64,000 nt of DNA from an uncultured Lachnospiraceae bacterium (GCA_910578475.1 CAJTRK010000002.1:121316-185315); one strand, 5' to 3'; shown: positions 51,332 to 61,146, counted from the first letter of the stretch. Notes: generated by a model from the sequence alone, not told the origin. Made by a program: numbers and translations.

Positions 51332-52729
51332 CTATTCGTAAACAAAATCATTATCCTCCACCGTCGACGCATCCAGTACAATAAAGTCATATACACTCAG
51401 TCCATAGGTCGTATTGGACTTCACAATGGAATATTCATCGTTATTGTATAACACGATAATCTGCTTGAAATCGGCATATCCTTTATTGATATTATAGACC
51501 CCTGTCAGGGAACCGATTCTGCTTACCGCGTATTTTTCCATAGAATCCGGTTTTACGAGATAACTGCCGCTTCGCAGTACCGTATCGTCCAGATAATATT
51601 CCGTGTCCGTTTCTTCATAGATGGTCGTTTCCACAAACTCCGTTACGGCATTGCCGTCTTCGTTGTAAGTTTCCAACAGAACGCCGGACGCGCCGCTGTT
51701 GCCGCCTTTTGTAACATATTCCTTCGGAACGATGAAAAATTCTTTTTCCACAATTGCGGAGTTTGGAATTTTCAACCCGGTTTCATCCTCCAGAAGCAGC
51801 TCAACATCGAGAAATCTGTCCGTACAGAAACTGACCATCGAGTTCGTAAACGTCAGGGATACAAAAACATCGCCTTCTTCGTTGACGAAATAATCCACTT
51901 TTCCCCAGGAAATATTCTGGTTCTTCATGAATCTGACCTTCACATACTCTTCTTCCATGAGCTGTCTTGCAAATTCTTCATCCTCTACCTGAATCACGAT
52001 TGACCAGTCTTCGTCCATCGACAGTTTATAAACCGGGTCTCCGGCCGCAACCAGTTCATTGTTCAGCAAATATGTTTTTTCATAATCTTTCTGTTCAAAA
52101 TATTCCGCTTTCATATCCTGCAGGGTCAGGTGTTCCATTCCGTCTATGGAATAAAGCACGATTCCGGTGTCAGTAGCGTTAAAATAATCAATCAATGCCG
52201 TATTTGCCGTACCGTTCAATGCCTCTGCGCTTTCCAGCACGTTATAATTTGCAAGTTTTAAAACCGTTCCCTGAACGCTGTATTTAAAATTATAGATTTC
52301 CGAAAAATTTGTTCTGTCAAAACCATTGGCAAAGGATTCAATTTCCGATTTCAGCTCCGTAAGGTCATGCTCCGAAAGCGAATTTTCCCCGGTCTCACTC
52401 GTCCGGATATAATCGGATAATTTTCCTGTTTCATCAATGGTATAAACGAGATTTCCAACGGCGACGCGTTCTCCTTCCCGCGCATAATAATTGGTATATC
52501 CGGCATTGGTACTGTTATAGATACGCTCTGTCCGCAGAGCGATTCCCTTATAAACATTATTATAGGACAGGGACCCTTCTTTTACTTCATATCCTACAAC
52601 ATGCTCCGTTGACAGATACATGAAAATACAGATAATTACATAGACAAAAATAACGGCAAAAATAATCATGCCGATATTCAGATTGATAGGGCGTCGGTAT
52701 TTTTCTATTTTGTTTCCCTTTTCGGCCAT
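51332..52729 (-). CDS. HlyD-like membrane-fusion-type protein near sepF
   Basis: 465 residues: charged N-terminus, one membrane helix (NIGMIIFAVIFVYVIICIFM), then an extracellular region with HlyD-like beta-barrel and lipoyl-like halves (TNYYAREGERVAVGNLVYTI; LLNNELVAAGDPVYKL) interrupted by a helical insert. No ABC or RND partner is adjacent. In Lachnospiraceae this protein is found beside yggS and sepF, so a role in envelope or division is more likely than efflux. AAAGGAG precedes the ATG. Confident on architecture, not function. Confidence 0.82.
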   Translation of the reverse strand: MAEKGNKIEKYRRPINLNIGMIIFAVIFVYVIICIFMYLSTEHVVGYEVKEGSLSYNNVYKGIALRTERIYNSTNAGYTNYYAREGERVAVGNLVYTIDETGKLSDYIRTSETGENSLSEHDLTELKSEIESFANGFDRTNFSEIYNFKYSVQGTVLKLANYNVLESAEALNGTANTALIDYFNATDTGIVLYSIDGMEHLTLQDMKAEYFEQKDYEKTYLLNNELVAAGDPVYKLSMDEDWSIVIQVEDEEFARQLMEEEYVKVRFMKNQNISWGKVDYFVNEEGDVFVSLTFTNSMVSFCTDRFLDVELLLEDETGLKIPNSAIVEKEFFIVPKEYVTKGGNSGASGVLLETYNEDGNAVTEFVETTIYEETDTEYYLDDTVLRSGSYLVKPDSMEKYAVSRIGSLTGVYNINKGYADFKQIIVLYNNDEYSIVKSNTTYGLSVYDFIVLDASTVEDNDFVYE

Positions 52730-52765
52730 TCAATATACTCCTTTATGAATCTCAGATAAAAGGAT

Positions 52766-52790
52766 AAAACCCCGGAGATTCCGAGGTTTT
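52766..52790 (-). terminator. Terminator-like hairpin before the HlyD-like gene
   Basis: Ten-base-pair stem with a near-palindromic AAAACC/GGTTTT base (52766-52775 with 52781-52790), loop of five, followed by few T. Lies between the P-loop gene and the HlyD-like gene; could act in either direction. Confidence 0.5.
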
Positions 52791-52820
52791 GGAATGCGTT
52801 AATGATTATGTAAACCAGTC

Positions 52821-53255
52821 CTACAATGATACAATAACTTTGGATTTCAAATCCTCCGATAATTCATGAGCATCAAGAGAAATACTTAAAACAAAATCAA
52901 CATGGAACTTAGAGCTGACCGCCTCCAATTTGCCAATGACCGCATTCAGCTTTTCGCTGTCCGCAGCGCTTTCTTCCATACAGGCAATCTTTAAAAAGCT
53001 GTCGAAATACATCTGCTGCAAATCGTGGTCCTGAGAGATGATACCGCAGATAAAACCGATAAATTCGTCGCTGTTCGTAATCATATAATCCGATACGTTA
53101 ATCAATCTGATTTTATTATTTAACTCGAACATGTGCTTCGTGCTCTTGTCCAGATAAACGACATTACCTGCAATATCCTTTACTTCCGTATTTACTTTAT
53201 CCAATAAGTGTTTGGTCTTGCCCTTCCCTTTCCTGCCTACGATTAATTGAATCAT
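52821..53255 (-). CDS. Small P-loop protein of unknown function
   Basis: 144 residues with a Walker A at the very start (IVGRKGKGKTKHLLD) and possible Walker B-like FVLSISLDAHEL near the end. A predicted cytoplasmic NTPase fold; similar proteins in Clostridia are loosely named PilT-like, without evidence. It has its own promoter and a strong AGGAGG site. Confidence 0.75.
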   Translation of the reverse strand: MIQLIVGRKGKGKTKHLLDKVNTEVKDIAGNVVYLDKSTKHMFELNNKIRLINVSDYMITNSDEFIGFICGIISQDHDLQQMYFDSFLKIACMEESAADSEKLNAVIGKLEAVSSKFHVDFVLSISLDAHELSEDLKSKVIVSL

Positions 53256-53299
53256 TGTAAACCCTCCTAAAGTAAAATATTCGTAACCTGCATAACAAT

Positions 53300-53328
53300 A
53301 TTATAAGTGAAAAAAGATAAAAAGACAA
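53300..53328 (-). promoter_or_regulatory. Promoter of the P-loop gene
   Basis: Minus strand TTGTCT (53328-53323), 17-base spacer, TATAAT (53305-53300); it starts about 20 bases after the dacA stop. Confidence 0.75.
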
Positions 53329-53346
53329 CTATAAATATCACTTTTA

Positions 53347-54342
53347 TTATTGTATTGCTTCCAGAAGTCTCGACATCTTCGTATACAGATTTTCTGTGGA
53401 ATCAGCATTCATAATGACGGAAACATACCGTTTTCCGCTGCTGTCTCTGGAAAGCAGAATCAGACAGTGTCCGGCCGCTTTTGTCGTGCCGGTCTTGCCG
53501 CCGACGACGGTGATATTCTCCGGCGCAGCATAGTTTCCAACCAGATATTGATTGGAATTGTTTACTTCCAACGTGCGCTCGCTGCCGTCGCTTGTCCTGT
53601 ATGTCGTGCTGTAAGAAGGCAGCTGTATAATCTCGTTGAATAAATCGTACTGCATCGCCTCCATGAAAATCAGATACAGGTCATAAGCAGTCATATAATG
53701 ACCTTCTTCCGTCAAACCGTTAGGATTGGTAAAATGGCAGTTTGTGGCGCCAAGTTCCTGCGCTTCCTCGTTCATCAGTTCAACGAACCCGGGAATGGAA
53801 CCTCCGACCCCGTCCGCAATCATGTTCGCCACATCATTGGCGGAATAAAGAAGCAGAACATGAAGCGCCTGTTCCAATGTCATGGTATCGCCCGGTTTAA
53901 TGCCGCACAGCTGTGCGCCCGGTTCCGTAATCAGGACATTGTCGCCCGCAGTAAGCAATTGTTCCGGAGAACCGTGCTTTAGCGCGACCAAAGCCGTCAT
54001 AACCTTCGTCAGGCTTGCCGGGTCAAGTTGTTCATTCGCATTTTTGGCATAGAGCGTATCCAGACTGTCCACATCGAACAGCGCGACAGATGCCACATCG
54101 GACAGCGCAACTTCCGAATTGGAAACATCTTTGTCCACCACACACAAATCCGCGGCAAAAGTCTCCGCAACTTTTGCATTGGCATCGGCTGTCTGCATCA
54201 GTCTAAAGCTGCTGACCTGATAATTGCTGTTATAGGGCATCTCGTATTTCTCGGCGCCGCAGCCCGTCAGGACAAGAACGGCGCAGACAAGCAACGCACA
54301 GATACGCTTTTTTTGGTTTCCAATGTCATTTGTACATTTCAC
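53347..54342 (-). CDS. D-alanyl-D-alanine carboxypeptidase, lipoprotein form
   Basis: Class C/type 5 PBP that trims the terminal D-Ala of peptidoglycan. 331 residues with a lipoprotein signal (LVCAVLVLTGCGAEK), catalytic Ser and Lys in DPASLTKVMTAL, SAN in LLYSANDVANMI and KTG in VVGGKTGTTKAAG. The start codon is GTG, overlapping the mgsA end by 17 bases. It closes the envelope cluster. Confidence 0.92.
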   Translation of the reverse strand: MKCTNDIGNQKKRICALLVCAVLVLTGCGAEKYEMPYNSNYQVSSFRLMQTADANAKVAETFAADLCVVDKDVSNSEVALSDVASVALFDVDSLDTLYAKNANEQLDPASLTKVMTALVALKHGSPEQLLTAGDNVLITEPGAQLCGIKPGDTMTLEQALHVLLLYSANDVANMIADGVGGSIPGFVELMNEEAQELGATNCHFTNPNGLTEEGHYMTAYDLYLIFMEAMQYDLFNEIIQLPSYSTTYRTSDGSERTLEVNNSNQYLVGNYAAPENITVVGGKTGTTKAAGHCLILLSRDSSGKRYVSVIMNADSTENLYTKMSRLLEAIQ

Positions 54343-54721
54343 GCCACTCTAAATCTCCTCTGTCCAGCGATTTAATCAACAGTTCTGCAGATGCCAGATT
54401 CGTCGCCAACGGAATATTATGTACATCACAAAGACGCATAACATTATTAACATCCGGTTCATGGGGCTTTGGATTCTGCGGGTCTCTTAAAAAAATACAT
54501 AAATCAATCTGATTGTGTTCAATCTGCGCTCCAAGCTGCTGCTCTCCCCCCAAATGCCCGGCAAGATGTTTATGGATTGTAAGATTCGTCACTTCTTCAA
54601 TCAGCCTTCCCGTTGTGCCTGTCGCATATAATTCATTTTTACTAAGTATCCCCCGATACGCAATGCAGAAATTCTGCATCAGTTTTTTCTTTGCATCATG
54701 TGCAATCAGTGCAATATTCAT
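54326..54721 (-). CDS. mgsA: Methylglyoxal synthase, with Glu at the catalytic Asp position
   Basis: Converts dihydroxyacetone phosphate to methylglyoxal and phosphate. 131 residues with NIALIAHDAKKKLM, LYATGTTGRLIEE, RDPQNPKPHEPDVNNVMRLCD and LATNLASAELL. The loop that holds the catalytic base (GGDQQ in Escherichia coli, Asp71) reads GGEQQ here (Glu60). ATG at 54721 follows AGAGGGG. Confidence 0.95.
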   Translation of the reverse strand: MNIALIAHDAKKKLMQNFCIAYRGILSKNELYATGTTGRLIEEVTNLTIHKHLAGHLGGEQQLGAQIEHNQIDLCIFLRDPQNPKPHEPDVNNVMRLCDVHNIPLATNLASAELLIKSLDRGDLEWREMYK

Positions 54722-54737
54722 GTCAATACCCCTCTGT

Positions 54738-55841
54738 TTATTTTTTGCATTGTAACCGTACATTCAGTACGAAACCTATCCCAATATAGGAGCTTACAAG
54801 CGATGTGAGCCCATAGCTGACAAAAGGCAGCGGAATGCCGGTGTTTGGTATAACCCTTGTGGCAACGGCAATATTGATAATTCCCTGAAACCCGATTAAC
54901 GTTCCGATTCCCGAAGCGATAATCGTTCCAGCCAAATCCTTTGCCCTCCTAGCTACCATAATACATTCTATTGAGATGAAAATCAATAAGACAATTACGC
55001 TGCATCCGCCGACAAAACCAAATTCTTCCCCGATAACCGCATAAATAAAGTCTGTCTGAGGTTCCGCAATAAAATTTCCATTTTTGACGGAGCTGATTTC
55101 ATTCGTCTTATAACCTTTTCCATACAGCTGTCCGGAGCCGATTGCCATCTCGGAATTAAGCTGCTGATATGCCTCTGTATCCGCATATTCTTCCGGGTCA
55201 ATCCAGGCCAGAATTCTTCGCTGCTGATAAGGCTTTACCAGTTCCTGGTCCGGCTGCAGCACAATGCTGAGTAAAATAATAAAAGCCGGAATCGCAATCG
55301 CAAGCACCGTTATAATATATTTCCAGTGCAGGCCTCCTACAAACATTATAACACAGAACAGAATAACGACCATAATACTTGTAGAAAGGTCAGGCTGGTC
55401 ATAAATCAACCATAACGGCACGGCAAACATCGCAGTACAGGCCATAATAAATTTCAATTTTCCCATTTTATCCTGATGTCTCATAATTAACTGTGCAAAA
55501 AACAGAATCAGCAGAATTTTGGCCGTTTCCGAAGGCTGAAACTGAATGCCGAAAATATTAAGCCATCGCTGTGCGTTATTCTTCGTTTCCCCCATCTCGG
55601 AAACGAGAATTAATAAAACAATATTGGCAATATATAAGAGCCAGTAAAATCGAAGAATAACGGAATAATCAAAAAGCGACAGAACGAACATCAGAAAAAG
55701 CCCGAATACAAAGCCGGCAATCTGCCGCGTCTGCACGGATTCTTTTGCGCTTCCAATGGCCATTATGCCTATAATGGTCAGCGCTACGACAAAAAAGATT
55801 AATTTAAAATCATAATCTCTTATGCGATAATGCTTTATCAA
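54738..55841 (-). CDS. rodA: RodA, SEDS peptidoglycan glycosyltransferase
   Basis: Polymerises lipid II during elongation with PBP2. 367 residues, about ten membrane helices, with LNIFGIQFQPSETAKILLIL, QPDLSTSIMVV, NEISSVKNGNFIAEPQTDFI and GIPLPFVSYGLTSLVSSYIG. TTG start with AAGGAG. Grouping with PBP2 and mre genes marks it as RodA rather than FtsW. Confidence 0.95.
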   Translation of the reverse strand: MIKHYRIRDYDFKLIFFVVALTIIGIMAIGSAKESVQTRQIAGFVFGLFLMFVLSLFDYSVILRFYWLLYIANIVLLILVSEMGETKNNAQRWLNIFGIQFQPSETAKILLILFFAQLIMRHQDKMGKLKFIMACTAMFAVPLWLIYDQPDLSTSIMVVILFCVIMFVGGLHWKYIITVLAIAIPAFIILLSIVLQPDQELVKPYQQRRILAWIDPEEYADTEAYQQLNSEMAIGSGQLYGKGYKTNEISSVKNGNFIAEPQTDFIYAVIGEEFGFVGGCSVIVLLIFISIECIMVARRAKDLAGTIIASGIGTLIGFQGIINIAVATRVIPNTGIPLPFVSYGLTSLVSSYIGIGFVLNVRLQCKK

Positions 55842-55860
55842 ATGTTCATTCTCCTTTTTC

Positions 55861-56124
55861 TTATTGTTTCAAATCCAGAATCGGAATGTTTGCATATAAA
55901 GTAGGATTTTTGAGCGTCCGTCCCTTAATATTCGTCTTTGTTATCTGGATTTCCATGCTTTGCGCATCAATTTTCATGTATTTTGATATCACTTTCGCAA
56001 TATCGTTCTTTATCATTTCCATCATTTCCGGGGAACAGTTGACCCGGTCGGAAATGAGCAGTATTTTCAGCCTGTCTTTAGCAATTTCTCTGGAACTTTT
56101 ACGTTTTAAAATATTTTTGAACAC
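55861..56124 (-). CDS. minE: Cell division topological specificity factor MinE
   Basis: 87 residues: basic N-terminus (MFKNILKRKSSREIAKDRLK), the MinD-contact helix and beta region ILLISDRVNCSPEMMEMIKN, and DIAKVISKYMKI. GTG start with AGGAGG. Forms the Min system with the two genes upstream. Confidence 0.95.
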   Translation of the reverse strand: MFKNILKRKSSREIAKDRLKILLISDRVNCSPEMMEMIKNDIAKVISKYMKIDAQSMEIQITKTNIKGRTLKNPTLYANIPILDLKQ

Positions 56125-56136
56125 TCCTCTTACCTC

Positions 56137-56928
56137 CTAACTGCGATGGAAAATACCTGTTATTTTGGTCCAGAAAGAAATGCCTCTTTCACAATCGAGA
56201 AAAGGAACTTCTTTTCCGTAAACTCTGTAACAGATATTCTGATACGCCTGTCCGGCAAGAGTATTGCTTCCGACTAACGGTTCTCCCTGATTCGTTGCAA
56301 TAACGACGTTCTCGTCATCGGGTACAAGACCGATTAACGGAATGGATAAAATATCAACCACGTCATCGGACGACATCATATCGCCCCGTTTAATCATATC
56401 GTAACGGATTCTGTTAATAATCAGGTCTATCTTCTGTATTTCATTCGCTTCAAGCAGCCCGATAATACGGTCCGCATCGCGAATGGAAGAGACTTCCGGC
56501 GTCGTTACAACGAGCGCCCTGTCCGCTCCGGCAATTGCGTTCTGAAATCCCTGCTCGATTCCGGCAGGACAGTCCAGAATGATGTAATCGAACTGTTCTT
56601 TTAAATGGCTTATCATTTTGACCATCTGTGCGGGATTTACCGCACTCTTATCCCTCGTCTGCGCGGACGGGAGTAAAAAAAGGGTCGGATATCGCTTATC
56701 TCTTACGAGTGCCTGCTTGATGCGGCAGTTTCCCTCGACGACATCCACCAGATTATAAACAATCCGGCTTTCCAGTCCCATAACGACGTCGAGATTCCGC
56801 AATCCGATATCCGTATCGATTAAAATGACTTTTTTGCCCATGGCAGCCAGACCTGTGCCGACGTTTGCAGAAGTAGTGGTCTTTCCTACTCCGCCTTTCC
56901 CTGATGTGACGACAATTACTTCACTCAT
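56137..56928 (-). CDS. minD: Septum site-determining ATPase MinD
   Basis: Deviant Walker A (GKGGVGKTTTSANVG), DTDIGLRNLDVVMGLE, DYIILDCPAGIEQGFQNA and a C-terminal amphipathic end (KITGIFHRS) for membrane binding. 263 residues. GGAGG 7 bases before the ATG. Confidence 0.97.
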   Translation of the reverse strand: MSEVIVVTSGKGGVGKTTTSANVGTGLAAMGKKVILIDTDIGLRNLDVVMGLESRIVYNLVDVVEGNCRIKQALVRDKRYPTLFLLPSAQTRDKSAVNPAQMVKMISHLKEQFDYIILDCPAGIEQGFQNAIAGADRALVVTTPEVSSIRDADRIIGLLEANEIQKIDLIINRIRYDMIKRGDMMSSDDVVDILSIPLIGLVPDDENVVIATNQGEPLVGSNTLAGQAYQNICYRVYGKEVPFLDCERGISFWTKITGIFHRS

Positions 56929-56973
56929 ACTCAAACCTCCAAAATGAATCGTTATCGTCCCCTGAATATGTCC

Positions 56974-57654
56974 CTATATGGGCAGCGCATTCAGTAATTC
57001 TTTGGTAATGGCATCCATCACTACACGGCTGTCTTTTACATAAGCAATCTTAGGCTGAATTTTCGGCTTTATCGACCATTTGCTTTGTTTCTCTGATGTT
57101 TTATATTTGAATTCACCTATTTTGAGCTTTTCAGGTGACATTTCAAGCGCGACGACGAAATGGTTATCCAGCCCGTTGCCTCCCGCATAGGCCTGTCCAT
57201 ATAATCCGCCCAGTACGATAATATCTTTTTTGGAAATAATGCAGGCGCCCGGATAAACATCTCCCATAACGATAATGCTGTTTTCCGTCTCCAGCATCTG
57301 GCCGTCTTTCAAGGTTCCTTTGTAAAACTGCCCGATATTTTCCATTTCATGCTGATGAAATTCAAGCTGCTGTAAGGCGCGTATATAATTCTGATTCGTT
57401 TCGTCATCTTTCCCGATAACACAAATGATGTTCAGGGAAGAATTAGCGGAAATAACATCCAGAATAATTCGTTCCTCTTCTTCCGTCAGCTTCCTTCCCT
57501 CAAAAGAAATTCCCATGTGGGCATCCTTAAAAAACTGCGCGGATTCTTTGAATTTAACCGCAATCTCTTCCAGAAGCATCTCAAACGGCAGCGTTTCATC
57601 CAGATACAGTGACAGCCCGTTTGGAAAACTTTTGATAATAACCGGATTTTTCAT
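56974..57654 (-). CDS. minC: Septum site-determining protein MinC
   Basis: FtsZ inhibitor recruited by MinD. N-terminal domain MKNPVIIKSFPNGLSLYLDE, then the C-terminal beta-helix domain with the MinC motifs ENSIIVMGDVYPGACIISKK and GGLYGQAYAGGNGLDNHFVV. 226 residues from the ATG at 57654 after ATAGGAG; the frame extends to 57729 but homologues start later. Confidence 0.94.
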   Translation of the reverse strand: MKNPVIIKSFPNGLSLYLDETLPFEMLLEEIAVKFKESAQFFKDAHMGISFEGRKLTEEEERIILDVISANSSLNIICVIGKDDETNQNYIRALQQLEFHQHEMENIGQFYKGTLKDGQMLETENSIIVMGDVYPGACIISKKDIIVLGGLYGQAYAGGNGLDNHFVVALEMSPEKLKIGEFKYKTSEKQSKWSIKPKIQPKIAYVKDSRVVMDAITKELLNALPI

Positions 57655-57752
57655 ACTAACTCCTATCTGCCCGCTTCTGCGGGCATTTATATCAGAATGG
57701 TGAAATGTTGACTTCACCTTAATAACCATGCCTTTTTCTCAGCCTGCGGCAA

Positions 57753-60635
57753 TTAATCGCCGTTAATCTGACCGCCTTCCAGCGTACCAGCCGTACCCGT
57801 AATGATTTCACTTTCTTCTGCGAGTCCGTAATAATATTTATAGATTTCTCTCCCGATTTGCGCCGCATAGTCGGAAGTATAACCGTTCGCCACACGCACA
57901 ACAACGCAGATTTCAGGGTCTTCATAGGGCGCATAGCTGACAAAAAGCGCATGGTTCGGATGAGAAGCGCTCTCCTGTGCAGTACCCGTCTTACCGGCAA
58001 CGTTAACGCCCAAATCCGAATAATAGCTCTTTCCTTCTACGACTCTGCGCATGCCAAGATGAATGGAATCCCAGTAGGAGGCATCCATATCGATTCGATT
58101 ACGCACCTGCGCATGATTTTCCTGTGAATTTTCTCCGCTGTGGTCTGTAATTTTATCTATTAATGTTAAATTATAACATGTTCCGCTGTTGGCGACAGTT
58201 GTAACATATCGCGCCAGTCCGACGGTCGTATAGTTATTCGTACCCTGTCCGATTGCCGAACGAACGGAGTCCAAATCGGAAATCTGCGGTTCATACTCTT
58301 CTATCTCCACACCGGAAGGCTCCGAAAGACCATACATATCCGCATATTTTGCAAGCATATTCAGACCGACTTCACTGTTATAGATATTTCCGACCATTCC
58401 GAGTCTGTAACCGACCTCATAAAAATACCAGTTACAGGAATGCTGAATGCCGCCCGCGATGTTCAGCGCGCCGTGTGCGCCGCCGCTTGATGCAATCCAA
58501 CAGCGGGGAGGCTGCGTTATTTTGTCAAAAGTTCCGATGCAGGTAATGGTTTCTGATGTATCAACCACATTTTCCATAAGTCCCGCCGTTGCGGATACCA
58601 TCTTAAAAGTGGAACCGGGAGCTGTTCGCTGCTGTGTCGCATAATTAATCATCGGCCTTGATAAGTCGTTTTGCAGACTCGCAAAATAGTCCGCATCTAC
58701 ACCGTTCGCCATCTTATTGTTATCATAACTCGGATAAGAAACAAGGGCGAGCACATCCCCCGTATTGACATCCGTGACAACGATAGAGCCGGAATACGGT
58801 TCCAATGCGAGCTGCGCCGGCGTAATATCCAGCTGCTCGATGCGGTTCCGCATAAAAGCATAGGGCGTCAGCGAACCTCTCTCGAACTGCTCCAGTTCGT
58901 CATCTTCTACATGCACGATATTCTGTTCCAGCAAAAGATAACATATCTGGCGGCCGCTCAACTCATCATTGTTAATCATATAACGGTATATTTTTTTTTC
59001 AAATTCCCCATTCGTATCCAGTTTTTCAAAAATATATGCGATGAGCTTTGTATAAATTTCCTGTGAATCCGAATACTGAGCGACAATATTCAGTTTGGAT
59101 ACATCCACCCAGTTTTTGGAAATCACATAGTTCAGATATTCGCTTAAACTGATAACTTCATCTTTTGTCCACGCAATATAGGTCGCATCTTCTTTATCAA
59201 TTTCACTCTGCAGGATAATATTGTTATCATACAGCATGGAAACAATAAAACTCTCATACACCTGATATTCTTTGGGTAAATCAAGATAGGGCGTATTGCC
59301 CTCTGTCAGCTCCAGGCGCAGCTGTTCGTAAATCTTCGCTTTTTTATCCAGATAAGCCTGGGCAACGACGCCTTCCGTTTCCCCCGCCACTTTGGAAAAG
59401 AAATGTTTTGTATCGATTACATTATTTTCAATGCACGCATAATAAACATCATAAATCGGAATAATGATATTGCTGCTCCCGGAATTTTCGGAAGGAACAT
59501 ATTCTTTGATATTCTGTATTTTGGCTAACAGGATACTGGCGATTTTTGCTTCCAGAATATGGTAAGCCGCTTTTTGAAGATTTGGGTCGATTGTCAGCCA
59601 GACATCATTACCGGCAACAGGTTCCACCCTGTCGCTCGTTTCAATAACTTTTCCGACATTATCAACGTATACGATTTCAGAACCCTTTGTGCCCTGGAGC
59701 TGCATCTCCATAGAAGCTTCAATTCCGGATTTCCCGACCGTGTCGTTCAAATCATATTTGGGATTTTCGTTCTGCAGCGTCTCCAGTTCTTCATTGGATA
59801 TCTTTCCGGTATAACCGAGTATCTGGGCAAAATAAATGCTGTCATTATATTTTCGGATAGTCCCTTCGGCAATTGAAACCCCGTCGAGCACATCCGCATT
59901 CTCCATGATGACGGCAACGGTTTTTTCCGAAACATTATTTGCAACCGTCGTCGCGATATATTTCTGATAACTGTTGGCGCTCATGGCATAGCGTATCGTG
60001 AGTATTTTAAGAACTTCTTCTTTCGTGTAGCCCAGTCCCTCTTGGAAACTGTCCTTGTCATCTTCATCGACATAATTGCCAATGCCGTAACGGGAAGTGC
60101 TGCACAAATAAGAAATAACCTCATCCGGTGTGGCGGACTTTTCTTTTTCCTGGAGGTCATCTATCAGAGCATGTCCATAAATATCGGCAAGAAAACGCAG
60201 CTGCTGCGTCCCCTCCAGATTAAACTGGTAATTGCCGTTTGCGTCCAGTACGATATGAAAATCATTGATGATATGGTCGCCATTCTGCTCTACCATCTGA
60301 ATCAGCTGATAGATGGTGTTATTCAGGTTCGCATTTTTACTGCGTCCGGACTCATAAACATCTTCGATGGTGACCGAATACGCCAGCTCATTATAGGCAA
60401 GAAGCTCACCGTTGCTGGCATAAATATTTCCCCTTGTCGCTTCAATCGTTCTCGTCTTCGTAATTCTTAACCGGAAATTATTAAAATATTCCTCTCCGTT
60501 GACAATTTGAAGCTGAAATATCGTATAAATCAGATAGCTTCCCATACCGAGAAGAACCAGAACAAGAACAAGCAGTCTGGAAGTCACCATATTAAATATA
60601 TTTTCTTTCAGATGTTCCCATATACTTTCAAACAA
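57753..60635 (-). CDS. Penicillin-binding protein 2 (class B transpeptidase), long form
   Basis: Elongation transpeptidase partner of RodA, 960 residues. Membrane helix (VTSRLLVLVLVLLGMGSYLI), dimerisation domain, then the transpeptidase with Ser in TAPGSTFKMVSATAG, SCN in GIQHSCNWYFYEVG and KTG in VAGKTGTAQES. A large insert (about residues 370-600) between domains carries no motif I know; ordinary PBP2 is 600-700 residues. TTG start; overlaps mreD by 8 bases. Confidence 0.93.
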   Translation of the reverse strand: MFESIWEHLKENIFNMVTSRLLVLVLVLLGMGSYLIYTIFQLQIVNGEEYFNNFRLRITKTRTIEATRGNIYASNGELLAYNELAYSVTIEDVYESGRSKNANLNNTIYQLIQMVEQNGDHIINDFHIVLDANGNYQFNLEGTQQLRFLADIYGHALIDDLQEKEKSATPDEVISYLCSTSRYGIGNYVDEDDKDSFQEGLGYTKEEVLKILTIRYAMSANSYQKYIATTVANNVSEKTVAVIMENADVLDGVSIAEGTIRKYNDSIYFAQILGYTGKISNEELETLQNENPKYDLNDTVGKSGIEASMEMQLQGTKGSEIVYVDNVGKVIETSDRVEPVAGNDVWLTIDPNLQKAAYHILEAKIASILLAKIQNIKEYVPSENSGSSNIIIPIYDVYYACIENNVIDTKHFFSKVAGETEGVVAQAYLDKKAKIYEQLRLELTEGNTPYLDLPKEYQVYESFIVSMLYDNNIILQSEIDKEDATYIAWTKDEVISLSEYLNYVISKNWVDVSKLNIVAQYSDSQEIYTKLIAYIFEKLDTNGEFEKKIYRYMINNDELSGRQICYLLLEQNIVHVEDDELEQFERGSLTPYAFMRNRIEQLDITPAQLALEPYSGSIVVTDVNTGDVLALVSYPSYDNNKMANGVDADYFASLQNDLSRPMINYATQQRTAPGSTFKMVSATAGLMENVVDTSETITCIGTFDKITQPPRCWIASSGGAHGALNIAGGIQHSCNWYFYEVGYRLGMVGNIYNSEVGLNMLAKYADMYGLSEPSGVEIEEYEPQISDLDSVRSAIGQGTNNYTTVGLARYVTTVANSGTCYNLTLIDKITDHSGENSQENHAQVRNRIDMDASYWDSIHLGMRRVVEGKSYYSDLGVNVAGKTGTAQESASHPNHALFVSYAPYEDPEICVVVRVANGYTSDYAAQIGREIYKYYYGLAEESEIITGTAGTLEGGQINGD

Positions 60636-61146
60636 ACTTCTTTTCGCCTCTTTTCTCCTGCTGTTCCAGACTATGGTTCACGCGCAGAATGACAGGATAC
60701 AAAAACAGTGTTACGACTACCGTATAGACCATCTCCGGCAGAATGATATGCACAAGATAATAACTGAAATCAAATTTCGCGCGCAGCAGGAACAAAATAA
60801 CATAGCAGGTCAGTCCGTAAAAAAAATCGCTGCACAAAATCAGGGTAATCGGCAGTTTGATATCTTCCGGATAAAAAATAGCGCTGAATTTCCCGTTGGC
60901 ATAACCGATGTACATATAAATCAGGGCATAAAAACCAATAACGGAACCAAAAAAGATATCCACTAACAGGCCGCTGAAAAACCCGATGAGAAGACCGTTC
61001 TTTTCTCCGCGCATAAACCCGAAAGAAGCCGTCAGCACAATCAAAAGATTCGGTACAATGCCGCCAAAAGCAAGCGCGCGGAATACGGTGCATTGTAACA
61101 GAAAACATATAAAAATGAAAAAAGCAGTCACGATAAAACGTTTCAT
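60628..61146 (-). CDS. mreD: Rod shape-determining protein MreD
   Basis: 172-residue membrane protein with five or six hydrophobic helices (FIVTAFFIFICFLLQCTVFR, GLLVDIFFGSVIGFYALIYM). Between mreC and PBP2, overlapping PBP2 by 8 bases. Start at ATG 61146 rather than TTG 61155 is a choice without a strong ribosome-binding site. Confidence 0.92.
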   Translation of the reverse strand: MKRFIVTAFFIFICFLLQCTVFRALAFGGIVPNLLIVLTASFGFMRGEKNGLLIGFFSGLLVDIFFGSVIGFYALIYMYIGYANGKFSAIFYPEDIKLPITLILCSDFFYGLTCYVILFLLRAKFDFSYYLVHIILPEMVYTVVVTLFLYPVILRVNHSLEQQEKRGEKKFV

